From Argyresthia goedartella (Eukaryota; Arthropoda; Insecta; Lepidoptera; Argyresthiidae), in NCBI GenBank assembly GCA_949825045.1, contig OX463807.1, positions 10,007,501-10,071,500 on the forward strand: a stretch of DNA of 64,000 bases, in the 5' to 3' direction. The notes under the pieces are model-generated. The model ran no database searches, was not told the origin of the DNA, and saw only the letters and a list, made by a program, of their open reading frames with translations. Every line of letters begins with the position of its first letter. Positions within the stretch are counted from its first letter, which is position 1. A program made the position numbers and the translations under genes. Shown piece by piece: positions 1-10,653 of this stretch.

Positions 1-212
1 GTATGGTGCATAGAGATCAGCCATACCAATAAGTATATACACTTTCAGAACTGGGGATGAAATCTATCAAAACTGCAAGTAAGATAAGTTTCTCTTTGGT
101 GATAATTTCAAAATAATTATAACTATTTTCAAGGACCATCGGAAAACTATCAGCGAAGATGTGAAATCTTTGGCCCTCCGCAATTTAATAAAGTAATGTT
201 TCAGTTAAAAAA

Positions 213-236
213 CGAGAGGGGAGGGGGGGGGGGGCA
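213..236. repeat. Poly-G tract
   Basis: A purine stretch that ends in twelve consecutive G (about 223-234). It is a simple homopolymer run with no coding context. Confidence 0.9.
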
Positions 237-340
237 ATAGAGATTCTCAAGAGAGATCAAACAGCGCCGGTCATTCCCCTATCAAAGCTTAGCTCTCAAT
301 TGGTACCTATAAACAGCTTAAATGGATAAAAGTTACATAA

Positions 341-757
341 TAGTAGTTTATCTACACACGTATCATAAACCCTCTTTACTGCGTTCAAAAACCGCACGTT
401 ACGATCAGCATTATGTTAAACTACTTGGTAAAAACTCGTTTCGTATCTGGAAAACTACACATAATGGTCATTATGTGTAGTTTTTCTACATATAATGACA
501 TTCAAATTTCGAACGCCGACGACCACCCGCGTGCCGTCCCTAGTTTGTCTGTGAAGTTGGTACTGACATTAAAATTTCGAACGCCGACGCCCGTCTGCGT
601 GAAGTTGGTACTAAAGAACAAGCTAAACAATTGCAGAACCACAATGCCGGTCAAACATGCGGTTCCTGAACACATCAAAGAGAGCTTATGATATGTGTGT
701 AGATAAACTAGTGTATGTAACTGTACATAATTAGGCATTAAAACTCTCGAGTGACAT
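341..757 (+). repeat. Family A short inverted-repeat element, copy 1 (right end missing)
   Basis: Begins TAGTAGTTTATCTACACACG and matches the complete copy at 5244-5677 across most of its length. It stops after the ACTCTCGAGTGA segment, where an inverted second copy begins. It has an internal hairpin of ACTACACATAATG and its complement around 450-487. No coding capacity is credible; the small open frames here are mirrored in other copies and in the opposite strand. It looks like a non-autonomous DNA transposon. Confidence 0.75.
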
Positions 758-759
758 AA

Positions 760-1244
760 TAGTAGTTTATGTGACTGCTGCATAATGGAGGGCATTAAAA
801 CTTGAGAGTGGGTTTATGAAACGAGCCGAAGGCGAGTTTCATAATATCACTCGAGAGTTTTAATGCCTAATTATGTACAGTTACATACACTAGTTTATCT
901 ACACACATATCATAAGCTCTCTTTGATGTGTTCAGGAACCGCATGTTTGATCGGCATTGTGGCTCTGCAGTTGTTTAGCTTGTTCTGTAGCACCAACTTC
1001 GGGCGTCGGCATTCGAAATTTGAATGTCAGTACCAACTTCACAGACAAACTAGGGGCGGCATGCAGGCAGGCGTCGGCGTTCGAAATTTGAATGTCATAG
1101 AATGTAGAAAAATTACACATTATGGTCATAATGTGTAATTTTTCAGATAAGAAATTAGTTTTTACCAAGTAGTTTAACATTATGCTGATCGTAACGTGCG
1201 GTTTTTGTACGCAGTAAAGAGGGTTTATGATACGTGTGTAGATA
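760..1244 (-). repeat. Family A short inverted-repeat element, copy 2, inverted
   Basis: Runs from TAGTAGTTTATGTGACTGCT to GATACGTGTGTAGATA, the reverse of copy 1, and carries both ends. Together with copy 1 it makes a near-palindrome of about 900 bp. A short spacer around 810-850 (TTTATGAAACGAG...CGAGTTTCATAA) is a small hairpin of its own. Confidence 0.75.
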
Positions 1245-2937
1245 GAATAAGATTATACTTTCTTTCCGATGGTAAAAGTTACATAAGACTTTTATGGTCC
1301 CTATTTTATGATACTAACCTAGCAATATATATATTACTGTTGTGGTATATGTGGTGGTTTTACAAATTATGATGACACTTTTTAATAATTAATTATTAAA
1401 AATTATTTTCTAGTGTTTCGGTTTTATCTTAAGAAGGTTATTCTAAGTTGGCATACAATTATAACCAGGGTATGTGGTTGTTTATCACATTATTAAATAA
1501 TGTGGACATAGCGGAAGTTAATAGCATTTTATCATCAAACTACTTTGATGACAAATGTAAGAATCAACATACATTATGCAGTAGTATTTCTCAGTATATC
1601 ATCAAGAAGGTAATTCATGAAGGAATCTAATTAAGAGGAATTATGACTTGTAATGGTAATGTGCTTATCAGTTAAGACAGAATTCAGTTCACTTACTTAA
1701 ATAGTATTTAACTGTTATGGCGGAAATTCATTTTGATTTATCCATACATACCAAGACGATATAAACCATGGTTTCTCATAGAGAAATTCCATACATTTGC
1801 TTGAGTCAAATTATTTGCGTTGATAATTTTTATTGTCATTGGTTTTAGTGTAGACCCATGATTTGGCACAAAATTCCAAATGAAGAAGTTTTCAGAAGTA
1901 TTTAGAAATTTGGATATTTTATAATTTTTTTTCAAATAAACGCATTTCTTCAAGTTTTGACCCTTTAATAGAAGTACAATGATACCAGATTATTATTATC
2001 TTTTTATTGTCTAAACAAAAGAAACAAATCATAGCTTCGCGCCTTTTCCCTTATCGGGATGGAAGAGGAACAGTTACGTGGACTAACCAGTCAGTCAATA
2101 CATCTTCCACATACGACAGGAGATTAGCCCAACGCCGCAACTTGGAATATGTAAATATCTACTTACAAATGTTAGAAAAACGAACGATTAGTGTTCCTTA
2201 GTAGATAAATGGAATAGATATATCATCATGGGCTTCTCCTGATTAAGCCGTCGTACTTCGCTAGGAATATAGTTAAAGATTTTGCTGTACCAGCTGCTTC
2301 ACAGATGATATAAACCTTAATTACGATAACAAACAAGTACAGATACAGAGATAAGTCTAATATCTATTTCACCTTACTCACTCATATTCCTTGATATGAC
2401 ATTTAACATGGTATCGGAAATACTAAAAACTACATTATTATTATTTTAAACCTGTGGAAGTATAGTTGCTTTATATTTATTTATTTGCCACTTTACAGTA
2501 CTGAAAACTAATTTTATTAGGGTATTGTCTGTTTTTTTAATGTATACAATATTTTTGAAAGTTAGAAAATATGATTCAAAGGAAAATCCATACTCACGAG
2601 CATATTTGCCAGGCCATTGGATCATTGTACTATTTTGTGAACATCGAAATTAATAAAATCTTCTATATAGTAGTTTTAACACCACGGAAGTTATACTTAT
2701 CTGTTCTTGAATTATTAACAAGATTAAAATGAAACCTCAGAAGGGACTAAGGTTTTGTAAATAGTACTAACGATTTATCACTTGCTGAAACGAACAATAT
2801 GGCTGTACTGTCGTATAGAACATATTAATCACTAATTTCACTAAATAATATTATCCAAAAATCTAATTGAATGTATGCTTAGTTTGCACGCAATTGCATG
2901 TTAAATAGCGGTAGATATGTCGCAGTTATTTGGTTAA
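1245..2937. other. AT-rich DNA without a recognised gene
   Basis: Only short open frames without ATG context, codon structure or recognisable domains (for example near 1448-1630 and 2007-2201). I see no RNA gene and no clear repeat boundary. Confidence 0.5.
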
Positions 2938-3364
2938 ATCAGACACTTAACTAACTCTCCAGACCAGACCGACGTTTAATCAAGTCACTAAAATTCCGTC
3001 AGACAAATGAGTGAACGAAACGTTTAACGAGTTGTCTAAACGTTCGCAACAAGACATATACAATATAAATATTTTTTATGTTTTATGTTGTCCTTACATT
3101 TTCAACCTACCACGAAAGATAAAGGGGGCTTCGCTTCGCTCACCCCCTTTACCCTTCATCTAAGCTACCGGAATGTTTTGCCCTGATATAAGCTGTGCAA
3201 ATCAGCTGTTATCATGACGCCATCTTGTTTTCCAACACGCCGCTGGCTTTCGGTAAGGCAGATTGTTAAACGTTTTCGACGATGCTTTATTTAAATCAAA
3301 ATGCTAGTGACTTGGTTAAACGTCGGCATTAATTAACGGTCTAGAGAGTTAGTTAAGTGTCTGA
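2938..3364. repeat. Family C MITE, TIR starting ATCAGACACTTAAC
   Basis: The left end ATCAGACACTTAACTAACTC is mirrored by the right end GAGTTAGTTAAGTGTCTGAT. The similarity continues inward (GACGTTTAATCAAGTCACTA against its complement near 3310). Length is about 427 bp. The middle is occupied by a family E fragment, so this is a nested pair. No open frame of interest. Confidence 0.8.
3069..3206 (-). repeat. Family E element fragment nested in family C
   Basis: Carries the diagnostic core: ACGAAAGATAAAGGGGG, then CTTCGCTTCGCTC, then ACCCCCTTTACCCTTCATC, AAGCTACCG, and the distal CTGTGCAAATCAG. It is one of six copies in the window (others near 17841, 39202, 45735, 62848 and 63414). Confidence 0.75.
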
Positions 3365-4609
3365 TATGTCAAAAACAAAGAGAAAGTAAATACTTTGATA
3401 GATGTTTACTAAATCAAATGAAATAAACATACAAAATTATAATTTGTTGCTGTAATTTATTCAAATGCGTTACGTGTATATGTACCTAATTAAGATCTTG
3501 TACAGTTCTGAACCTATTCTTCTTGAACTGCACATGAAATGCGCATTTGTATAGATTTGTTAACAACTTTTATGGATTTCATGTTTTTTTTTGTTACATC
3601 TCAACAAGAGTCTTTCAACTCATCAGTAACAACATTTTCTATTGTTATTACTTAGTTAATTCTGCAGCTATGTTCAATTAGGATTGAAAATGTTCTATTT
3701 CAGGAACTAAACTTGTAAATGGTTTGTGTGCACATGCGCATGTGAATCCGTCTCATAAATATGAATCGAACATATTTCAGAATACAATCACAAATATGTA
3801 ATACAATCACACAAGCAAAATTACCTTTGTGACCGATAAAAATGTACCTCGTTTTTTACCTCTTTTTAAAACCGATTTTTTTTCCCAACAGTTTTCAAGA
3901 CAAAATAAGACTTCTAGTGCCTAAAATATTCCAAGGATATTGGTTTTTATTTTGTCAGATTCAACATTATTTTAACCAAACTTAAAACTTGATGAATAAG
4001 ATATATACTGTAAGTTGTTGGGAAATAAATATGATACGGAATTTGGCTAAGATCGATAGTAACGTGGTTTTATGTACAACGTTACTAATTTCAGAAATAA
4101 TAAAAAGAATTATTCATTAGTATGGAAATAGAATATTGAAATAATAATGAAAATTAATTATTAAAAAGTAATTATAATACATGACCCACCACTGAGGTAT
4201 TTTGTTTTATTTTATTTTGAGGTCTAATATCAGTCACCAATATGATAACGTAAGTTAAGCAAGTATGATAACGTAAGAAACCTACAAATATCATTTTCAG
4301 AAACTTAAGGGGTATCTATCACATATTACAGAATAAAGAAATTGAGTTTTCAACATTTCTGTGAAAGTTTCAGCATTTCCTCATCATAATGTTGTTGGTA
4401 CAAGCTTGCTTGACTCGGATACATTTTATAACTACGGATTCCAATCCAATCCCTATAATGCGAACTGATGCACCTACTGTTGTGTGAGCCAAATACGATT
4501 GTTTTACTACAGTGAAAAAACAATATTGACTCTACAACAAGGCGCGAACAAGGCGTGTGTTATGGGTACTAGACGACGATATATTTATAAGAGATATATA
4601 CTTATGTAA
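3365..4609. other. AT-rich DNA without a recognised gene
   Basis: No open frame over 60 codons and no recognised repeat. GATAACGTAAG occurs twice near 4242-4275 as a short direct duplication. Confidence 0.5.
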
Positions 4610-4735
4610 ATAAATAGAAAACATCCAAGATTAAGAAACAAATATTCATGCTCATCACACAAATATATGCCCTTATCGGGATTCAAACCCAGGACCGTCA
4701 GCTTCTTAGTCTGGGTCAATAATGATTATGAATCA
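4610..4735 (-). repeat. tRNA-derived SINE, minus strand
   Basis: On the minus strand a pol III B-box-like GGTTTGAATCCCGATAAGGG follows an anticodon-arm-like segment. The body (…CTTGGATGTTTTC) is shared with the SINEs near 8600, 38860 and 51780. It is a retroposon rather than a functional tRNA because the cloverleaf is incomplete. Confidence 0.6.
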
Positions 4736-5243
4736 GACTCAACAATAAAAAAGGCTTAAACTACTTGTTGTATAGTTAACTAACTAAGATAAATTGGCCT
4801 TTACCGTGAGTTTTGACAACACTGGAAAGCAAGACAGAAAAATAAGCATTTCTACGCATCATGCCTGGGTTGTTTTTTTTTGGCAAGCATGGATTTTTTA
4901 TTTGATAAACTATTCTTAACTTCATAAACTATTTATAAACAACTTCTTTTGAAGTTCGGTTAGGTTAGGTTAAGAGGTTCTCAATTTGACTTGTAGATTC
5001 TTGTTATATTTTTGTAAGGCGATTATTTCGTCAATTTTGAATCGATTTTGATGATTCTTATTTTCAATGGTAGGTCATACTTTATAGGTAAAAAAAAACA
5101 AAAATATACACAGAGATGGCGTTTTAGTTTGTGGTTATATTCAGCAAACATTTTGAAGAGGACTTTTCATGTATATTGACGACATTCGAATCCCGACTGG
5201 GGAGGAAGAAATAGAGATTGAACTTGAAGTCAGTTTTTAAAGA

Positions 5244-5677
5244 TTTTATCTACACACGTATCATAAACCCTCTTTACTGCGTACAAAAACCGCACGTTAC
5301 GACCAGCATAATGTTAAACTACTTGGTAAAAACTCATTTCTTATCTGAAAAATTACACATTATGACCATAATGTGTAATTTTTCTACATATTATGACATT
5401 CAAATTTAGAACGCCGACGCCAGCCTGCCTGCCGCCCGTAGTTTGTCTGTGAAGTTGGTACTACTGAACAAGCTAAACAACTGCAGAGCCACAATGCTGG
5501 TCAAACTTTCGGTTCCTGAACACATCAAAGAGAGCTTATGATATTATGTCTGTACATAAACTAGTGTATGTAACTGTACATAATTAGGCATGAAAACTCT
5601 CGAGTGATATTATAATGAAACTCGCCCACTCTCGAGTATTAATGCCCTCCATTATGTAGCAGTCACATAAACTACTA
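5244..5677 (+). repeat. Family A short inverted-repeat element, copy 3 (complete reference copy)
   Basis: Runs from TATCTACACACGTATCATAA to CAGTCACATAAACTACTA. This single, non-duplicated copy defines the element at about 434 bp. Its internal hairpin is AAAATTACACATTATG and complement (about 5347-5383). The ends are only partly complementary. Classification as a non-autonomous DNA element is inference. Confidence 0.75.
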
Positions 5678-6904
5678 TTTACTTTTGGTTTGAGCCTATT
5701 ACTGCAAAAGTCGTATCCTAATACCGAGGGTGAGAAAAAAAAATGTCGTTGTACGTGACAGTGAATTGTATGTTATGTTAATGTTTAATTCCTTATTTTA
5801 ATTACTTTGTTACCTTCAAAGTAAAAATAAGTTTTTTTATTATCATTATTAACTAATTTAATTTAAAAAAAAATACTTAAAAAAAATCGAGCCGAATAAT
5901 CTTAACCGAAATAATAACGAATATAAATACCAAATTGGGAAAGGTGAAGGGGCAAATAAGAAGTGCTCGTAATCGGCGAGCTTGTATGAAAAGACTTATG
6001 AATGTTGACGAAGCAAGAGATGTAAATCAGATCATAGCAGGCAGAAGTCCTAAGTCTATACCTACCTACCCCTCTTCCGGGGAAAAGGCGTGGTAATATG
6101 CATGTATGTAAGTATGTGCCTGTATTACTTCGCTTAAGTGTTGTCTTAAGTGTTACTATATAGAGTTTATACTATTTAATAATAACCTGTCTCAGATTAC
6201 ACACAAAATAAATAGCAAAAAGCATTAAAATAGTTGGTTTTATTTTTAGTAACTTAAACGACGGAACCTAAAATAAGGTATGATATACATCGGTAATAGT
6301 AATAGCACATTCCACGGATATTAGTTTTTATGATGTGAGATTTAAAATACTGTTGACAGTATTTTAACTAAACTTAAAGATTACATCAAACACTGTAAGT
6401 TGTATTAAAATAAATATGTTATTGAATTCCGCTTAATACGTATGGGTAACGCGTATTGCTACGGGTAACGTGGTTTTGGGATACACCTTTGAAATGCATA
6501 TCCTATCACCGGGGTACTTTGTTTTTAATTAACCCAAGCAGTCGGAGCACCAGGTCCCAAGGTTGGTAGCAGAATATATGTTTTTCAAATCAAACCCTGC
6601 AGAAGGACTATAGTAGCTCTGTATGTCGGTTTTCATTAAGGCACGTCACGCCACATGCCAGAGGAAACAATTTCATTACCGCATTGCAAAATCAACATTA
6701 ACCTGGCTACAAAATAGCTGGAGTCCAAGTGTATTCGCACCTCTATGCATGATATCGACGAAATTCGAGGTATTGAAAAGTGCTTAACCATCGTATTTCT
6801 TATTACTTCTTTAGTGCTTAAGTCATACGTAGTTTTTTAAGTACGTTTTACCTACGAAATATGAATGTTACTAACAGTGTTTTATTTACTTTTAATAATA
6901 ACTT
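5678..6904. other. AT-rich DNA without a recognised gene
   Basis: No open frame with recognisable protein features. The stretch around 5940-6110 has a fairly ordinary composition but no gene or repeat could be assigned. Confidence 0.45.
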
Positions 6905-7110
6905 TAATGATGCATGGACACAATGACACATGGGAGCGGCAAGGCCAGTGGGCAGACCACCAGCCCGATGGTCCGACGATATCATCAAGTCGTCGGGATC
7001 CCACTGGAAGCGATTAGCGCAGGACCAGGGAGATTTCACGCTTTAGAGAAGAGGCCTATGCCCAGCAGTGGGTCGATGTGGGCTGAATATAATGATGATG
7101 ATGATGAGCA
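6905..7110 (+). mobile_element. 3' end of an RTE-type LINE
   Basis: Translates as a LINE ORF2 tail: GRPPARWSDDIIKSSGSHW, then RLAQDQGDF, then MPSSG. It ends in a TGATGATGATGATGA microsatellite at 7091-7108. In RTE-like LINEs of insects the RRWxDD...W...AQDR...W motif is the C-terminus of the protein and a short tandem tail replaces poly(A). Everything upstream (endonuclease and reverse transcriptase) is missing, as expected for a 5'-truncated insertion. Confidence 0.75.
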
Positions 7111-8364
7111 CAATTGTGCCTCTGACACCCCATATTGGAAAAGTTGTGACGCTATGTGATGTTGTCATGTTGACGATGTGGCAAACTTGTTCACTTTGTT
7201 GGAAGTTGGAACACTGTGGGAGAAGTAAAAATAACCACATATATTTTTTGGTATCTTTGGATAACGCGGTATATCTTAAATTAGCATAGTGTGACTGGAG
7301 CTTGGGCTAGAGTGATTTCTCAGTAATTATTATGACGCTCGCTGGCGAGTTGGTGACAATGACGCAGCCATGGGCGGGTGTTTGCACATATTTCACCGAA
7401 AACGCCACGCCCTGCCCGCTGATTACGTGATGTTCGGAGGACTAGTTGATCGCGTATGCAGGAAATACTTTTGTAACATCCCCCTCCAACACGGATATAT
7501 ACCTCGCGCCACGAATTAAGAGCCACGTTGGAGGGAATTACTGCGCCTATTTACAGGTATTGAAAAGTGACTACTGCGCATTCAAGGCCACCGCTCATAA
7601 TGTGTGGCGCGACGTATACCCACGGGTAGGGAACCTGTCCAAACACAGTTCATTTAATAATAACTTTAAAGGAAAAACAAAGCAGCATTAAACACAGCTA
7701 CTACAAACAATTACAATAGTTAGCATAATTCCACTAACTTTGTAAAATTAATGGTATGAAAAGTTTGAAACGTGCTTAGTTAGCTTAGTCAGAGTTTTGT
7801 TCCGGCTCGTGTCATGAATCATTAATCTCATGAATGATACATCGCTGGATTCGGCAATCAGTAGTCCACACACGCCCTTAATTTGATGAGGGTGTGGACG
7901 CTTTCCGAACACTTTTGATTTCGTGACGAAAAACAAACATCGATATGTATGTCTGTGTCATGTTTCATTAAGGTACGTTTAAATATCTTGTCCCTTCGCC
8001 GTTTATGTTGGCTGGGGAAAATCCGGTTGCCAGACTCCGATCACAATTATAATAATACTAATAGTTTTATTCTTCCAAAAATAATATACATTATAAACCT
8101 ATTTACAAGGTGAACAGAAATGTATCGCTACGTCCTAAATTCCCCACTTACAACAATAAGATAGCAGGTTTGTAGGTAACCACATTTTTCAAAAGATAGC
8201 AACTTCAAACTTCAAACTTCAAAACATCAGTGCACTTTACCCATACGGCCTCTTTCAGTATCATGCGGGTTTCATCACGCACGCGGGATTGAGCGTACTT
8301 TCAGTGTTGTGTCCAGGCCGTTGGGCGAGGGGCTAACACCCTCATGCCGGGTCAATCCCTTAGT
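7111..8364. other. Unassigned DNA
   Basis: Contains a small inverted repeat (CCCTCCAAC near 7482 and GTTGGAGGG near 7527) and a CTTCAAACTTCAAACTTCAAA run near 8202-8222 that resembles a LINE 3' tail in reverse orientation. Open frames at 7320-7526 and 7446-7691 overlap on opposite strands and have no recognised domain. Confidence 0.4.
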
Positions 8365-8520
8365 GAAGTTCAAAGTTCAAATTTCTTTATTATTGTAGAT
8401 ATTTACATATACTTAACAAACGTGATTTTTTGCCCCTTCTCTATATTGGACCACTGTGGAACAAGAAGGGCGACGTTACTCCCACAGATTGATTTTTAGA
8501 TCTCTTTTGAAAATTGGTTG
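8365..8520 (-). mobile_element. LINE 3' UTR fragment, minus strand
   Basis: On the minus strand: AAAGAGATCTAAAAATCA, TGTGGGAGT, GGTCCA, AGAGAAGGGGCAAAAAATCA, then AATAAAGAAATTTGAACTTTG. The same 3' UTR recurs at 14160-14245 (minus) and 61015-61196 (plus), each with a different short tandem tail. Confidence 0.65.
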
Positions 8521-8529
8521 TGTTTACTA

Positions 8530-8705
8530 AACCTCTTGGCGCAGCGGTTGTGGCTCTGCCTACCATGCGATAGGTCCTGGATTATATCCCCGACTGAGGG
8601 TGAAGAAAAAAACCCCCAGGTCTAGGATGTTTATATGTGTGTGACGTCGCTGTTTCTGGTACCCACAGGGTGTCCTAGTGTGGGGCCAGAAGAAATGTAT
8701 GTGCC
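8530..8705 (+). repeat. tRNA-derived SINE
   Basis: Head: TGGCGCAGCGGTTGTGGCTC with a degenerate B box (GTCCTGGATTATATCCC). The body CCCAGGTCTAGGATGTTTAT and GACGTCGCTGTTTCTGGTAC ends GTGTGGGGCCAGAAG. The same body is found near 38775-38940 (minus), 51655-51880 (plus) and 63320-63410 (minus). Confidence 0.7.
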
Positions 8706-8754
8706 CGTATGAAAATGTTTATGTTTGCACCAGAAACAGCGACATCACACACGA

Positions 8755-8990
8755 CGACCCGAATGGCCGAGTCGGCAGTGACCCTGCCTACGAAGCCAAG
8801 GGTCCCGGGTCCAAGTCCCGGGGGGGGGGGGGGCAAATATTTGTTTCATGAAAACGGATCTTTGTACTCTAGTCATGGTTGTTTATCTATCTAAGTATAA
8901 TATTTATCTATATAAATATGTGTATGGTTGTCTAGTACCCAAGATACAGGGAATCCTAGTTTGGGGCTAGATCAATGTGTGTAAATGGTG
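8755..8990 (+). repeat. Second tRNA-derived SINE, head-to-tail with the first
   Basis: The head CGAATGGCCGAGTCGGCAGT has an A-box look and is followed by GGTCCCGGGTCCAAGTCCCG (B-box-like) and a poly-G run at 8819-8832. The body ends AATCCTAGTTTGGGGCTAGA, also found alone at about 10275-10295. It is a relative of the preceding SINE with a different head. Confidence 0.65.
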
Positions 8991-10653
8991 TCAAAGGTAT
9001 TATCATTCAAAGGTATATCAAACCCGGGAACTCAGGTAGAGCCAAAACCGCCACAGAGGTCGTCTGAAAACCCGTCTGAATAAGAAACCCACATGGCACT
9101 GAAAATGCCGTTACTATAGGATTGACCATGCACGCGGGTATTATCAGAATAGCACCCCGCGTCTCGCATGACAAACACGCACGACACTAAAAACCGCTAC
9201 AACACACACAATACCAGCATTTAAGGAATGTGTTTGTGAAGAATACCTACCTTCTAATGTTCTAAATTTAGGTATTCTGTAAACTCAATAGATCTAAAAT
9301 TACAACCTATTTTGAACAAAGCGAAATACCCTCGCGCCAGCCTACGAAGATATTTCTGAGTGAAATTTTAATAAAGACAATATTTGGTGGACAAAATAAG
9401 TGCCTCTAAAGAAATGCCGATCATTGTACGACGAATGTACGACGCTATACGTCTAAGCTGTGATGGATTTTTCTGGCTGGATTTTGGAAATGAAATGGGT
9501 CATATTCTGTCACATGCCAGTTTCTGTGAACGTCAAAGCTTTATAATATCTGTTACAGATGATTGAAGGCTTAAACAAGTATCAATAATGTGTCTTTAGC
9601 TTAAATTCTTTTATATTTATAATATAAAACCTTTCTTTCTGATGCATTATTTTCTACCAAATGGAAATTTGCTTGCAGACGAAATCAGTTTTCTATATGA
9701 AACTAACACGCAAAAAAGTTCGAAACAAGTGTAATTATTATAAAAACAAAAAACCCTTAAATTTAATACCCCATTCGACATTTTTTTAAATAAATAAAAA
9801 AATGCCGCAACAAAACGGCCATTGTATTTTTTTAATTTTAATATACCCAGTGTCAATATCAGTTGAGACGAATCTTATGACACCTCTCAAGCTGAAATCC
9901 ATCAAGCCGTTTAGGCTACACAGCGTGCCAAAGAAATATACATATATATATATACACTCGAAAAACATAACCCTCCTTCTGGCGCTGTCGGTTTGTCAGA
10001 TAATTAATATTTTATATAATTTGTCAAAACGCGGAGCCGCGGGGCTCTGACGGGCCGGTTTCTGTCCGAGACGCGTTGCGACGGGTACAGATCGGGTAAC
10101 TAAAGCTGACAAGTTTAACTCACATACACGTTGCGCTTGTGTAGTGTCTGTGAATATCTTAAGCTTTAGTTAAACGATCTGTAATTGTTTCCTTTGTATA
10201 AGGCAGGACATTCGCTCTTATTCATCCCTTTCCGATAGACATCTCCGCTCGTGACTACACAGTCCCATTCTCCTACAGGGAATCCTCGTTTGGGGCTAGA
10301 TCAATGTGTGTTAATAGTGTCCAAGGTATTATTATTATTATTATTCTGGAGCGGCAGACATTTTTACATGTACTGCAGTTCGATATTACCTAATTCAAGT
10401 TGAGTTTAGAATGATAGAAACTTTGGGAAAGCCGTATTGATTGCTATTTAGGAACTTTATTAGCCACACACCCGTCAAATGGCATGGGAAGTAGCGAGGA
10501 AAGGATGCACAAACCTACAGCGGAAACGTTACCCGCGATGCCGTACGTCATGCTCCTCATCATCCTTTAGATCCATTATCATCATTTCCCATCACGACAA
10601 GTTCCCATCATGACGACCTCCCAATTGGCTACTTGACAAGGGTACTCAACATA
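8991..10653. other. Unassigned DNA with a SINE 3' fragment
   Basis: Around 10270-10335 lies a 3' SINE fragment (AATCCTCGTTTGGGGCTAGA) followed by an ATT microsatellite. A minus-strand SINE head may lie near 9020-9065. The short frame 9384-9566 is not supported by any motif. Otherwise nothing recognisable. Confidence 0.45.

Noticed and set aside
413..1180. Several 80-97-codon frames on both strands in the family A inverted dimer
   Set aside because: They mirror one another because the DNA is palindromic, have no recognised domain, and are broken in the other copies.
4956..4976. Interstitial telomeric repeat (TTAGG)
   Set aside because: Only two to three units (GGTTAGGTTAGGTTAAG); similar short runs near 15410 and 56625 are too short to matter.
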